From the NCBI GenBank assembly GCA_902768605.1, contig CACXLY010000001.1, positions 1-64,000 of the forward strand: 64,000 bases of DNA. Reading direction: 5' to 3'. This document shows positions 35,301 through 43,575 of the stretch, in pieces. Under the pieces are notes generated by a model. It saw only the letters and a program-made list of their open reading frames with translations. It was not told the origin of the DNA and ran no database searches. Each line of letters begins with the position of its first letter. The stretch's first letter is position 1. Source of the stretch: an uncultured Bacteroidales bacterium. GTDB lineage: Bacteria > Bacteroidota > Bacteroidia > Bacteroidales > Bacteroidaceae. The position numbers and the translations under genes were made by a program.

Positions 35301-37003
35301 ATATCGAGCAGGGCATTCTGACTGTGCATCTCCACCATCGCCTTGCCCTTCTCCAGCCTGCAGTCGGCCTTGATGTTGTCGAGGTCCCACGTGGCATAGC
35401 CCAAATGCGCGACGTCGGCCTGGGCATGGAGTGCGGTGCGCGGACTCAAGAAGTCGGTACCGCGGCCGCTGAACTTGGCGTTGGCCGTGAGCATGTAGAG
35501 CGAGTCCTTCGGCAGGAAGTCGTGGAGCTGCAGGTTTGCGATGCGGGCGTCGCCTTTATACGCTATCGTGTTCAGGTCGATGTCGCCGACGAGGTGCGCC
35601 CTGCCTTTGCCCTCCTGCAGCAAAGCGTCGGCCGTCAGCTTCGACGACTCGCGGAGCCGCGTGTCGGCATGTATGGTCATCTTGGGGAAATGCACGTCGG
35701 TCAGGCCGAGGTAGCGGCCTGCGCAGCGCAGGTCCATCGTCGTGATGTCCCACTTCAGGTCTGCCCCGATGTGAGCGCTGTCGGCGAGGTTCTGCACGCT
35801 GCCTGTCGCGCGGACATCAATGACCGTTGGCATCGTCACGTTGCAGGTCTGCAGCATGAGCTCGTCTATGTTACCGCCCGCCTTGAGGTCGATGTTGAGG
35901 GGCTGCGGGGGATAGCATTGGGCAAGGTCTTTCGGCAGATAGGCCGCTCCGAGCCAAAGCACATCCTTGCTGCCCAATGAGGCTTGCAGGTCGGCCGTCA
36001 GCTGTCCGCGCTGCTTGGGCGACAGCGCGTTCCAGTCGAGGTCAACGTTGCCGCTGGCCGAGCTGTGCGGCGTCTTCAGGTTAAGCCCGCGCGCCGACAA
36101 GTGCTTGGCATCGAGGGAAATGTTTCCTGCGAGCTTGTCAAGTTGGAAGCCGTTTCGTTCCTTGAAGGCAAGCCTCTTCAGTTGAACATTGAACGCTGAC
36201 GTGTTTTGATTGAAGGAGAGTTTGCTGAGCTCGAGCTCCGCGTCACGAAGGGCGAGGTGATTCACGTCGAGGCCTTTCACGGGGTTCGTGCCCGGGATGT
36301 CGTACGACAAGCTATCCGCTGAGAGGCTTACCTTGCCGACGCGGTACATCCCTTTGCTCAGGCTGATGTCGCCGCCGTCGAGACTCGCCTCGCGTATCGC
36401 GGCCGCCACATTGAAGCTTTGCGGCTCATCCTTAATTCTTAACTTTGAATTATGAATTATGAATTGATGGACGTCAATCTGCCAGTCGAGGGGCGCGCTC
36501 TCCGTCGTGTCCTCTTCTGCCGCCTCACGCAACGTCATGTCGAGCGCGCAGCCGTCGAGGGAGACGTCCGTCACGTTGACTTTCTTTTTCCTGAGGTCGA
36601 TGTCGTCGGCCACAATCCTGAGCTTGCCGACGCGGCCGTCAAGCGCAAGCGTCTCGATGAGGTCGGTCGTGTGGATGTCACCGTCGGCAAGCTCGATGGC
36701 TTCCACGCCGACATGCATCGACAGCAGGCGGGAGAGGTCGAGGTCAACAAGTGCCTGCTCGACGTTGATGAGGTCGGTAGGCGGCTTAGCGACGCGCACC
36801 TGGCCGAGGCTGATGTCGAGCGGGAAGGCGATATGCACGCTGCCTATCGACACGTCGAGCCCTGTCTCCTTCTCTACATAGGCAGTAAGCCTATCGACTG
36901 CCCACCTTTGCACAGGCGGCAGATACAGGCTGGCGGCAAGCAGCACGACAAGCAACACCAGCGCCAAGAGCGTCCACAAGATGTATTTCAGCGCGCGTTT
37001 CAC
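32372..37003 (-). CDS. tamB: TamB: inner-membrane-anchored translocation and assembly protein
   Basis: 1543 residues. An N-terminal TM anchor (YILWTLLALVLLVVLLAASLYL, residues 7-28) is followed by a very long beta-rich periplasmic region of the AsmA/TamB type, including DVSIGSVHIAFPLDISLGQV near the start. The C-terminal TamB (DUF490) domain includes MQLWGRYTIGKGTMRYSLMAIPLNDFQIAQGSYVEFQGNMTNPRLHI in part. The family spans the envelope, probably carrying lipids or assisting outer membrane protein insertion with TamA/TamL. The start is GTG at 37003, the only good one. A heptamer insertion encodes QFIIHNSKLRIK near residue 183. Confidence 0.93.
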   Translation of the reverse strand: MKRALKYILWTLLALVLLVVLLAASLYLPPVQRWAVDRLTAYVEKETGLDVSIGSVHIAFPLDISLGQVRVAKPPTDLINVEQALVDLDLSRLLSMHVGVEAIELADGDIHTTDLIETLALDGRVGKLRIVADDIDLRKKKVNVTDVSLDGCALDMTLREAAEEDTTESAPLDWQIDVHQFIIHNSKLRIKDEPQSFNVAAAIREASLDGGDISLSKGMYRVGKVSLSADSLSYDIPGTNPVKGLDVNHLALRDAELELSKLSFNQNTSAFNVQLKRLAFKERNGFQLDKLAGNISLDAKHLSARGLNLKTPHSSASGNVDLDWNALSPKQRGQLTADLQASLGSKDVLWLGAAYLPKDLAQCYPPQPLNIDLKAGGNIDELMLQTCNVTMPTVIDVRATGSVQNLADSAHIGADLKWDITTMDLRCAGRYLGLTDVHFPKMTIHADTRLRESSKLTADALLQEGKGRAHLVGDIDLNTIAYKGDARIANLQLHDFLPKDSLYMLTANAKFSGRGTDFLSPRTALHAQADVAHLGYATWDLDNIKADCRLEKGKAMVEMHSQNALLDMQGCINASIADRKLTAADFNVDLSHIDLYALHIAKKPLAASMVMHMDGASDFKQTHSLKARIEAIELTTADSIVHPLDLTLDANLTPELIRMKALAGDLSLAVSSDQGLDSLLSHIDNFTEELTREIDSLRIRQDTLRTLLPHMKVELTCGQKNPIAGILRHATGYSFRDLSMHLVSSPEEGLSGRGSMHSLNTGAILLDSIYWDLKQEPTGLALDARVANGPKNSIVTFMSQLHASLTETGANTHLAFFDAKGQKSVDFGLGLDLLANGFRAHFTPLNPIIAYRQFTLNEDNFVTLTNSGHLDALVDLLADDGTGLKLYTTPNDEAQQDVSLSVNHFNVGELTQVIPFMPDISGFLHGDFHYMQADSTTTVSAEMLVQRMAYNGVRLGDVGLNGIYFPNADGSHYVDGIMTLDSQEVLLVNGRYHDEKGKGKMEGEASFQKMPFAILNAFMPDGPFAMSGYAWGDFTLKGYTDSPILNGELKTESLHIDADAYNVNLQIPDHTITVKNSRVELNRIEAYAAGKTPLVLDGHIDFSNLEQVLIDMNVRASNYQLINAPKRQGSLAYGKVFVDLGGRLWGTLDDLRMRGKLDVLGSTDVSCVLTDTPLTVDDQLSDIVTFVDFSDTIAAEAIDVKRQSIDMQMNVNIAETAQIHCFLSDMGNDYIDLQGGGEMTLTYDLENDMQLWGRYTIGKGTMRYSLMAIPLNDFQIAQGSYVEFQGNMTNPRLHINASERVRSTVTENNVPRNVAFDVGLAISRTLDDMGLEFTLEAPEDLSVQNQLSAMTAEERGRVAVTMLVTGMYVTDDAETNGSYNYANTLNAYLQSAINEIAGKALSTVDVNFGIQSGTSETGTNTTDYSFSFAKRFWGNRISVIIGGKVSSGRDAVNNGQTIIDNIAIEYRLDKSASRYVNIFYDRNYESLLEGQVTKMGGGIVLRKKADKLSELFIFKNKKDALPPPRPENREAVEEKQETKEDAK

Positions 37004-37007
37004 GCTG

Positions 37008-37015
37008 CAAATTTA
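37008..37015 (-). promoter_or_regulatory. -7 promoter element of tamB-tamL
   Basis: The minus strand reads TAAATTTG, ending 4 bases before the GTG start. Transcription would begin at or near the start codon, so the mRNA would be leaderless. Confidence 0.5.
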
Positions 37016-37111
37016 CGCTTTTATTGCCACACGACAAAGCATTCTTTCTTTTTTTCTAAAAGAAGACGTCGAAAAACGCGACACGTCGCTCATCCAGACA
37101 CGCTTCGACCT

Positions 37112-37151
37112 GTGTCCGTTTCCGAACAGTCATGTGTCCGGAAATGGACAC
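37112..37151 (+). promoter_or_regulatory. Paired upstream activator dyads for the sigma54 promoter
   Basis: Two dyads lie with centres 22 bp apart: GTGTCC-N6-GAACAG (37112-37129, imperfect) and GTGTCC-N6-GGACAC (37134-37151, perfect). They lie 43-82 bp upstream of the -24 element, the usual place for NtrC-type activators, and are the likely target of the regulator at 49364. Confidence 0.65.
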
Positions 37152-37193
37152 TCTCGTTTCTCACTCATGTTCATTCTCAAGCAGTTACGAGTT

Positions 37194-37209
37194 TGGCACG
37201 CTTATTGCA
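37194..37209 (+). promoter_or_regulatory. Sigma54 (-24/-12) promoter of the permease locus
   Basis: TGGCACGCTTATTGCA matches the sigma54 consensus TGGCAC-N5-TTGCA at every defined position, with GG and GC 12 bp apart. It lies 55 bp before the first permease gene and has no competing TAnnTTTG element. The locus it drives encodes its own sigma54-type activator. Confidence 0.88.
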
Positions 37210-37263
37210 TATTATGAATAAGGTGACGCGACATGTTAGCAACATATTTAACTGTAAACGATA

Positions 37264-38616
37264 ATGAATTCTCTACGACAAGCGCTCGCTATGATGCGAG
37301 ATGAAAAGCTGTTCTCCGCCATTCATATTGCGGGCACGGCTATGGCAATAGCTTTCACGATGGTGATGGCTGTGGTCTATTACATTAAGTTGGCTCCCAT
37401 TTATCCCGAGGCGAACAGAGCCCGGACCTTGTATTTCGAGGGCATCCGCGTTGTGGCGGAAAACGGAGGTCAAGGGCAGATGCCGTTCGGTCAGAAGGCT
37501 TTGGAGGAGTGGTTCGAGGCGAGTCCCAACATCGAGTATTGTGCGCCGACAACGTTGGCCTGCGGTACGGGCAAGCTTCTCGGAAAGAGCCTCCAGCCCG
37601 TCGCACTTGGTAATGGCGAGTTCGTCGAGGCAGTCACGAACGAGACCAACGCGGACTTCTTCAAGATTTATGAGTACGAGTTTCTCGAGGGCAGGGCATT
37701 CACGAAGCAGGAGGTCGAGGCGCTCGACATGGTTTGCGTCATTGGCGATGGCTTTGCAGAGCGTCTGTTCGGCAAGGGCATCGAGGCGGTGGGCAAGACG
37801 GTAAGCTTGGAGGACAGCTACGAGTTGCGCGTCGTGGGCGTCGTCCGGCAGGGAAGTCAGCTCGCGCCAGACAGCTACGCCGACCTCTTCATGCCTTACA
37901 CGCTCGACCATGTCCTCTATAGAGACTCCCCGTATGCAGGCAACTTCTCCATCGTGGCTACTGTGAAAGACGCAAAGCACCTGAAGGCATTGCGCAAGGA
38001 ACTGGAGGAATTGGAGGCGCGACTAACGATAAACCAAGTGGAGATAACAGGCGGTGTCATGTTCTTCGGGGAAGGTGTCAAAACGAGAGTGGATCTGACG
38101 CGCGACTTGGAGAGTCACGCCATGCACGCTCTCCGCACGTCGAACCGCAAGGACAACCTCGACATCATCTCCAACAGGCAACTCGTCATGCACTTTGCCG
38201 GCTTGCTCTTTGTCCTGCTATTCGTGCCGGCACTCAATCTGTGCGGTATCGTAGCAGGCAGGATGGAGAGGCGCACGGCTGAGATGGCTGTCCGCAAGAC
38301 CTTCGGCGCACGTCGCAGCACGCTCTTGAACCAAGTGGTGACGGAGAATCTCGTGTTGACCAGCATCGGCGGACTCATCGGACTTGCGCTTTCGTGGCTC
38401 TCCATTTACAACTTCCGCACCGAACTGCTTGGCATGTTCTTCGACAACACGACACTCAGCTCGGCTCCCATCGTGACGGGCGAAATGTTGTTCGCGCCCC
38501 TGCTATTCGTCGGATGCTTTGCCGCCATACTTGTGCTGAACGTGCTTTCCGCGTTGCTGCCGGCTTGGCTTAGTTTAAGGAAACCGATTGTAGAGTCGAT
38601 GATGGAGAAGAGATAA
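37264..38616 (+). CDS. FtsX/MacB-like ABC permease, A-type (pair 1)
   Basis: 450 residues. An N-terminal TM helix (IHIAGTAMAIAFTMVMAVVYYI, about 20-41) is followed by a large periplasmic MacB-core-like domain (about 45-310) and three C-terminal TM helices (about 315-440). The FtsX-domain segment RRTAEMAVRKTFGARRSTLLNQVVTENLVL is split here only by its length in the protein. It has no ATPase domain of its own. The C-terminus LRKPIVESMMEKR is shared with the A-type proteins at 40858 and 46598. First gene after the sigma54 promoter. Probably forms a heterodimer with the B-type gene that follows. Confidence 0.92.
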   Translation: MNSLRQALAMMRDEKLFSAIHIAGTAMAIAFTMVMAVVYYIKLAPIYPEANRARTLYFEGIRVVAENGGQGQMPFGQKALEEWFEASPNIEYCAPTTLACGTGKLLGKSLQPVALGNGEFVEAVTNETNADFFKIYEYEFLEGRAFTKQEVEALDMVCVIGDGFAERLFGKGIEAVGKTVSLEDSYELRVVGVVRQGSQLAPDSYADLFMPYTLDHVLYRDSPYAGNFSIVATVKDAKHLKALRKELEELEARLTINQVEITGGVMFFGEGVKTRVDLTRDLESHAMHALRTSNRKDNLDIISNRQLVMHFAGLLFVLLFVPALNLCGIVAGRMERRTAEMAVRKTFGARRSTLLNQVVTENLVLTSIGGLIGLALSWLSIYNFRTELLGMFFDNTTLSSAPIVTGEMLFAPLLFVGCFAAILVLNVLSALLPAWLSLRKPIVESMMEKR

Positions 38617-38619
38617 AGA

Positions 38620-38650
38620 GACCCCCTCCAACTCCCCCTTAAAGGGGGAG
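38620..38650 (-). repeat. Palindromic insertion element (CTCCCCCTTTAAGGGGGAG type), intergenic copy
   Basis: 31-bp unit with the core CTCCCCCTTAAAGGGGGAG. It is the inverse of the copy at 38723-38753, with one mismatch. It lies just after the stop codon of the A-type permease. Confidence 0.85.
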
Positions 38651-38690
38651 GACTTCATTCACACTAAAAACAGAACAAAACAATACAAAA

Positions 38691-40016
38691 ATGAATAATC
38701 TTCCAAAAGTAACTTCTAAGTTCTCCCCCTTTAAGGGGGAGTTAGAGGGGGTCCGCAGGTCTTCTGTATGGCTCTTCCTCGAACTTGTCATCATTACCGT
38801 TGTGGCTTGGGTCGTGTTCGATCCGGCGATTGTAAACCTCTACTACAAGAGTTTGCCGAGTGGCTACGACAACGACCGCCTGTTGTATGCCGAGACGATT
38901 CTGAACAGAATCTCCGTGGACGGGCATTACCTCGTGACGGACGAGCGCAAGCAGGAGATGATTCGGCGGCTTGAATCGGTGGAGGGCATAGAGAGTGTTT
39001 ATGTTTATGCCAACAATTGGGGCTCGATTGGCTTCGATAACGTCAGCTTCTACATGCTGAAGAAAGACCAGGACACACTGTGGGTTCCTCAAATCAGCTT
39101 CATTCATGATGCCAGCTTCTTCGAGACGTACGGCCTGAAACCTCTGCCCGGAAGCCCTTCGGCAAAGGAACTCTCGCACATCCAATTGCGTTCTAATGAG
39201 ATTGTCCTGACGCGGAGCGCAGCCATTTCATACTTTGGGACGGACGATGTCGTAGGCAAGCACGTCCAGAACATGGTGAACAATACGCTCGATGAATTGA
39301 CTGTCGCAGGCGTGGTCGAAGACATCCGCGTGTCTCCGGCACGTGCTCTGCGCTCACTCCTCTTCAGTCCCAGCGACCTGAATGTCTATAATATATACTT
39401 CGCCATTCGCTTGAAGAAAGGCATCAACCCCAAACGTTTCGTCGAGGAACACGGGAAGGAACTCATCGCGCAAGGCAAGACGGACTACTGCCGCATACGT
39501 CGGCTCATGACATTCGACGAGCATCTCCGCCAGATGGAACTCGACGAAGGGCGTCCGCAAGAGGTGAACCGAAGCCTCATGTTAGCGCTGTTCTTCCTCG
39601 TCAACCTGTGTCTGGCGGTCATCGGAACGGTGTGGCTGCAGGCAAGACGCAAGACGGAAGAGTGTGGCATACGTCGCGCTTTCGGAGCCACCCGCTCGCG
39701 GCTGCTGTTCTCATTCCTCGCGGACGGTGCTTTGATGGCAACCGTCGCCGTCGTCATCGGCTGCATCATCTTCCTGAATTACGCTTACAGCGGCTACGAG
39801 ATAGTGAACGGCTACGAGGACTTCGATACGATGTACCGTCCGGAATTCTTCACGCCGAAGTCCGACCTCACTTGGGTGGAGCACTTCATGCCGCACTTCC
39901 TCATCGTGTCCGGCGTGGTGTACATTATTATATTATGTACCGTCCTCATCGGCACCACGATTCCTGCCCTGAAGATAATAGGCACGAAAGTCACCGACGC
40001 ACTTCGCGATGAGTGA
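38691..40016 (+). CDS. FtsX/MacB-like ABC permease, B-type (pair 1), with repeat-derived N-terminal insertion
   Basis: 441 residues with the same architecture as its partner: one N-terminal TM helix (SVWLFLELVIITVVAWVVF), a periplasmic domain and three C-terminal TM helices. The FtsX segment reads CGIRRAFGATRSRLLFSFLADGAL and the C-terminus VTDALRDE. Residues 11-22 ([12 protein letters not shown]) are encoded by the palindromic element at 38723-38753. The homologous B-type protein at 47911 goes straight from its first residues to RRRSSLWLILEL, so this is an in-frame insertion. Confidence 0.92.
   Translation: MNNLPKVTSKFSPFKGELEGVRRSSVWLFLELVIITVVAWVVFDPAIVNLYYKSLPSGYDNDRLLYAETILNRISVDGHYLVTDERKQEMIRRLESVEGIESVYVYANNWGSIGFDNVSFYMLKKDQDTLWVPQISFIHDASFFETYGLKPLPGSPSAKELSHIQLRSNEIVLTRSAAISYFGTDDVVGKHVQNMVNNTLDELTVAGVVEDIRVSPARALRSLLFSPSDLNVYNIYFAIRLKKGINPKRFVEEHGKELIAQGKTDYCRIRRLMTFDEHLRQMELDEGRPQEVNRSLMLALFFLVNLCLAVIGTVWLQARRKTEECGIRRAFGATRSRLLFSFLADGALMATVAVVIGCIIFLNYAYSGYEIVNGYEDFDTMYRPEFFTPKSDLTWVEHFMPHFLIVSGVVYIIILCTVLIGTTIPALKIIGTKVTDALRDE
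38723..38753 (+). repeat. Palindromic insertion element inside the B-type permease gene
   Basis: 31 bp with core CTCCCCCTTTAAGGGGGAG, the inverse of 38620-38650 with a single mismatch. It is read through in frame as [10 protein letters not shown]. Confidence 0.88.
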
Positions 40017-40034
40017 CTCTTCACGTCAAAGAGT

Positions 40035-40116
40035 TTGCAACTACATGTACTTGCAATTGAATGTACATGAACTTGCAATTGAATGTACATGAACTTGCAA
40101 ACAACCTGACACGTTA
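40035..40116. repeat. 22-bp tandem array between B-type permease and ATPase genes
   Basis: Units start at 40051, 40073 and 40095, with a 16-bp shortened unit at 40035. The unit begins TTGCAATTGAATGTACATG and has the palindromic core ATGTACAT. It lies in a 160-bp gap inside the operon. Confidence 0.88.
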
Positions 40117-40176
40117 ACTCGAGCCTCGCAACAGCATACAAGCATCAACACAACATTAAATAAATAAAAAAACATT

Positions 40177-40854
40177 ATGGAAAACGTAATCAAACTTACA
40201 GAGATCAACAAAATCTATCGTACTGAAGAAGTGGAGACACAAGCGTTGGAAAACGTGAACATCGAGGTGAAGAAGGGCGAGTTCCTGAGCATCATGGGGC
40301 CTTCAGGCTGTGGCAAATCCACGCTCCTCAACATTATGGGCCTCTTGGACGAGCCCACGAGCGGCACCATCGAACTGTGCGGAACCATCATCGACCCGAA
40401 GCTGCCGGACAATAAACTTGCAGAACTGAGGAACAAGACACTTGGCTTCGTGTTCCAGAGCTTCCATCTCATCTCAACGCTCAACGTATTGGACAACGTG
40501 CAGATACCGCTCATCTATCGCGGCGTGCGCAGCAGCGAGCGCATCCGTCTGGCCAAGGAAGTCATCGAGCGCGTCGGCCTCAGCCATCGCATGAAGCACC
40601 GCCCCACACAGCTCTCAGGCGGTCAGTGTCAGCGCGTCGCGATAGCCAGGGCCGTGATAGGCAATCCCGAGATTCTTTTGGCTGATGAACCGACCGGCAA
40701 CCTCGACTCGAAAATGGGTGCCGAAATCATGGAACTGCTGCATCAACTCAATAAAGAAGACGGCAGAACGATTGTGATGGTCACGCACAACGAGAAGCAA
40801 GCCCAGCAGACCGACCGCATCATCAAGTTCCTCGACGGACGACAGATTGGTTAA
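40177..40854 (+). CDS. ABC transporter ATPase (MacB/LolD type)
   Basis: 225 residues, a single nucleotide-binding domain. Walker A GPSGCGKST (residues 41-49), Q-loop VFQSFHLI, signature LSGGQCQRVAIARA, Walker B EILLADEPTGNLDS and switch MVTHNEKQA are all intact. It is the only ATPase in the locus, with three permease pairs around it, so it probably serves all of them. It ends 3 bp before the next permease gene. Confidence 0.95.
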   Translation: MENVIKLTEINKIYRTEEVETQALENVNIEVKKGEFLSIMGPSGCGKSTLLNIMGLLDEPTSGTIELCGTIIDPKLPDNKLAELRNKTLGFVFQSFHLISTLNVLDNVQIPLIYRGVRSSERIRLAKEVIERVGLSHRMKHRPTQLSGGQCQRVAIARAVIGNPEILLADEPTGNLDSKMGAEIMELLHQLNKEDGRTIVMVTHNEKQAQQTDRIIKFLDGRQIG

Positions 40855-40857
40855 AAC

Positions 40858-42213
40858 ATGAGTAAATTCTTTCTATTTCTGCGTCATGCGATAGCTTTGG
40901 TGCGTGCCGACAAGCTGTTCTCCACTATTTATATCGCCGGAACTGCTGTCGCCATCGCCTCCGCCATGGTTGTCGCCATCGTGCTGAACATCATGCTGGC
41001 GGACATCAGGCCAGAGGTGAACCGCAGCCGGACGCTCTACGTCACCAACACGTTCAAGAGGGCATCGCAAGAAGAGGAGCATATAGAATACAGCTCAACC
41101 CTTGCCATCGATTCTTGCTTCAAGAAGCTGAAATGCGTGGAAGCGGTGGCAGGAATCGCAGATGCTTATACCGTAGTCGGCATCAGAGCATACGACACGA
41201 GTTTTCAGCAGTCGGTGCCTATCACGCTTCTCGACGTCAACCCCGACTTCTTCCGTCTCTACGAATTCAGCTTCACAAGTGGCCGTCCCTTTTCAGAGAA
41301 AGAGTTCCGCGACGGCGACAATGTCTGCGTCATTTCAGATAAGGTGGCGAAGGCGCTCTTAAACGGAGAAGACTTAGGAGAGGAAGCATCTTCCATCTTC
41401 ATCAATGGCTTCACCTATCGTGTCGTGGGCATTATGAAGCGGGTTAGCTTCGCGATGGACGGGGCAGCAGCAGACGTCTATATTCCCTACACATCGAAAG
41501 AGATGTCGAACCATCCCGAGTCGCGCGACCCGATGGCACTGGACTTCTCCTACGCCGGAAGCCTTTCCGTTCGCATCCTTCTCAAGAAGGGTTACACGAA
41601 GCAAGACTTCCTCAACGAGTTCGAGCCGCTTCGCAAGCAGTACGAAGCCGTGACAAGCACCCAGTTAGGAGAGCAGGTGCAATGGATAACGATGGTGTAC
41701 AGTCACTTCGCCAAGAAGATAACGTTTCTTCCGCATGACATGAGAGACAGTAGCACAGCCATGAAAGCGGTGAACCTCTTGCCGCCGGCACTGCTGATGC
41801 TTCTCTTCCTTTTCCTGCCCGCCATCAATCTCAGCGGACTTGTCAGCAATAGGATGGAGGCCCGCCGTGCTGAGATGGGCATCCGCAAAGCTTTCGGAGC
41901 GAAACGCAGGACGCTTCTCGGCGAAGTCCTCTTCGAGAACCTTGTCCTCACGCTACTTGGCGGACTTGTGGGTTGGCTGCTTTCGTGGGGCTTCATCAGC
42001 TTGATGCGAGGCAATATCATCCTCCAGTTGATATTAGGAGGATTCAATAAAGATGGCTTCGACTTCAGTCTCGACTACCAGATGTTCATCACGCCAACGC
42101 TCTTCCTTGTCTGCTTCATCTGCTGCGCCATACTTAATCTCATGGCTGCCCTCATTCCATCGTGGCACTCACTACGCAAGCCAATCGTTGAATCGTTGAA
42201 TCAAAAGAGATAA
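40858..42213 (+). CDS. FtsX/MacB-like ABC permease, A-type (pair 2)
   Basis: 451 residues. N-terminal TM helix (IYIAGTAVAIASAMVVAIVLNIML), periplasmic domain, and three C-terminal TM helices. The FtsX segment reads EMGIRKAFGAKRRTLLGEVLFENL and the C-terminus LRKPIVESLNQKR, as in the other A-type proteins. It starts 3 bp after the ATPase gene and is followed 8 bp later by its B-type partner. Confidence 0.92.
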   Translation: MSKFFLFLRHAIALVRADKLFSTIYIAGTAVAIASAMVVAIVLNIMLADIRPEVNRSRTLYVTNTFKRASQEEEHIEYSSTLAIDSCFKKLKCVEAVAGIADAYTVVGIRAYDTSFQQSVPITLLDVNPDFFRLYEFSFTSGRPFSEKEFRDGDNVCVISDKVAKALLNGEDLGEEASSIFINGFTYRVVGIMKRVSFAMDGAAADVYIPYTSKEMSNHPESRDPMALDFSYAGSLSVRILLKKGYTKQDFLNEFEPLRKQYEAVTSTQLGEQVQWITMVYSHFAKKITFLPHDMRDSSTAMKAVNLLPPALLMLLFLFLPAINLSGLVSNRMEARRAEMGIRKAFGAKRRTLLGEVLFENLVLTLLGGLVGWLLSWGFISLMRGNIILQLILGGFNKDGFDFSLDYQMFITPTLFLVCFICCAILNLMAALIPSWHSLRKPIVESLNQKR

Positions 42214-42221
42214 TACGCAAC

Positions 42222-43520
42222 ATGACACTCAAATCTTTTTGGGCACACCGCAAGCAAAACGGCTGGTTGCTCGTTGAAATAGCACTCGTCACAGTCCTCA
42301 GCTTCTACTTTATCGACCACTGCGTCGTCGTGGGTTACGACACCTACATCTGCCGTGCTTCGGGCGATTTCGAAAAGAAGCATCTGGTGACGGGATTTGT
42401 GGGAAGCCTCCCGGGTGCACCTGCTTCGACCGATTCCGCCTCGATGTTCGGCCCGCTCTATGCTCTTCGCGACCATATCCGCAAACTGCCCGAAGTGCAA
42501 TCCGTCTGCATAACCAACAGCTTTATAGGCGACCACAGCCAGGACTGGACCACGATGGAACTGTATGCCGAAGCAGACACGATGCGCAGAGGCAAGGCAT
42601 ATCTGCATCAATTCCTCGTGGGTGAACACTACTTCGAAACGCACGGCTTGACGGCTGCAACAGGAAGCCCAGCCATTGAAACGCTGTCGGAAGAATGTCC
42701 CGAAGACGGCGTCATCATCACCCGCAGCCTTGCCCGCGCCATCTTCGACACAGATCAGGCGGTGGGCAGACGCATCGTGCTCGTCACTTACAACCCGAGA
42801 AGCAATTCGATGGACGAGGCGGAGACGAGGCATCGAAAGGTATTTGGCGTCGTCGAGGACGTGAAGGCCATGCCAAACCAACGCTACTTCTACAGCATCT
42901 TCACACCAACAACGCTCTGGGACAACTCGCCGCAGATGCTCATCCGTCTGAAGCCTGATGCCAACGCGAAAGCATTCATTGCAAAGAACAGCACGAAAGA
43001 AGGATTCATTCAAGAAGGCTATAAGGCTCTCGTACAACTGAAGACCTACAAGGAATATCAGAACGAACACCCCAACTTCACAAGTCAGTACATCCTGCTG
43101 AACATCACCGGGCTGTTCCTCGGACTCTTCCTCGTGAACGTCGTCATAGGTACACTCGGCACCTACTGGCTGCAGATACGCAAGCGGACAGAGGACTTCG
43201 GCATCATGCGAAGCTTTGGCGCCAAGCGCCGCAACATTTTCGGAATGGTTTGGAAAGAGGTCGCGCTGCTCACCTTGATAGCTTGCATCATCGGTCAAGT
43301 CCTTTGGCTGCAGTTCGCGCTTCGTGTCGGCTTTGCCAACGGATTGAATGAAATCAAGACCGGACAAGAGTCGGATTGGGTGACGAGTTTCTGGCCGCAC
43401 TTCTTCGTCGTTTGTGGCGTGCAGTATCTCGTGCTTCTCGCCATCGTCACGCTTGGTATAATAGTACCTTCTTTAATAGCAATGTACACCAAACCCGTCA
43501 ATGCCCTGAGGCATGAGTGA
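42222..43520 (+). CDS. FtsX/MacB-like ABC permease, B-type (pair 2)
   Basis: 432 residues. N-terminal TM helix (GWLLVEIALVTVLSFYFI), periplasmic domain and three C-terminal TM helices. The FtsX segment reads DFGIMRSFGAKRRNIFGMVWKEV and the C-terminus TKPVNALRHE. It has no repeat-derived insertion at the N-terminus, unlike the B-type protein at 38691. Partner of the A-type gene before it. Confidence 0.92.
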   Translation: MTLKSFWAHRKQNGWLLVEIALVTVLSFYFIDHCVVVGYDTYICRASGDFEKKHLVTGFVGSLPGAPASTDSASMFGPLYALRDHIRKLPEVQSVCITNSFIGDHSQDWTTMELYAEADTMRRGKAYLHQFLVGEHYFETHGLTAATGSPAIETLSEECPEDGVIITRSLARAIFDTDQAVGRRIVLVTYNPRSNSMDEAETRHRKVFGVVEDVKAMPNQRYFYSIFTPTTLWDNSPQMLIRLKPDANAKAFIAKNSTKEGFIQEGYKALVQLKTYKEYQNEHPNFTSQYILLNITGLFLGLFLVNVVIGTLGTYWLQIRKRTEDFGIMRSFGAKRRNIFGMVWKEVALLTLIACIIGQVLWLQFALRVGFANGLNEIKTGQESDWVTSFWPHFFVVCGVQYLVLLAIVTLGIIVPSLIAMYTKPVNALRHE

Positions 43521-43548
43521 AGAGTGAAAAACGAAGAGTGAAGAATAA
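43515..43548. repeat. Heptamer tract (GAGTGAA type) before tolC
   Basis: Four to five 7-bp units of GAGTGAA/GAAGAGT. The inverse of this tract appears inside tolC at 43651-43686, where it encodes part of the signal peptide. Confidence 0.75.
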
Positions 43549-43575
43549 AAGTTAGTAATTATCAACAAGGACAAC

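Noticed and set aside
32288..35980. Long plus-strand open frames (518 and 651 codons)
   Set aside because: Antisense to tamB, which has intact family features; the frames stay open because of GC-rich codon use.
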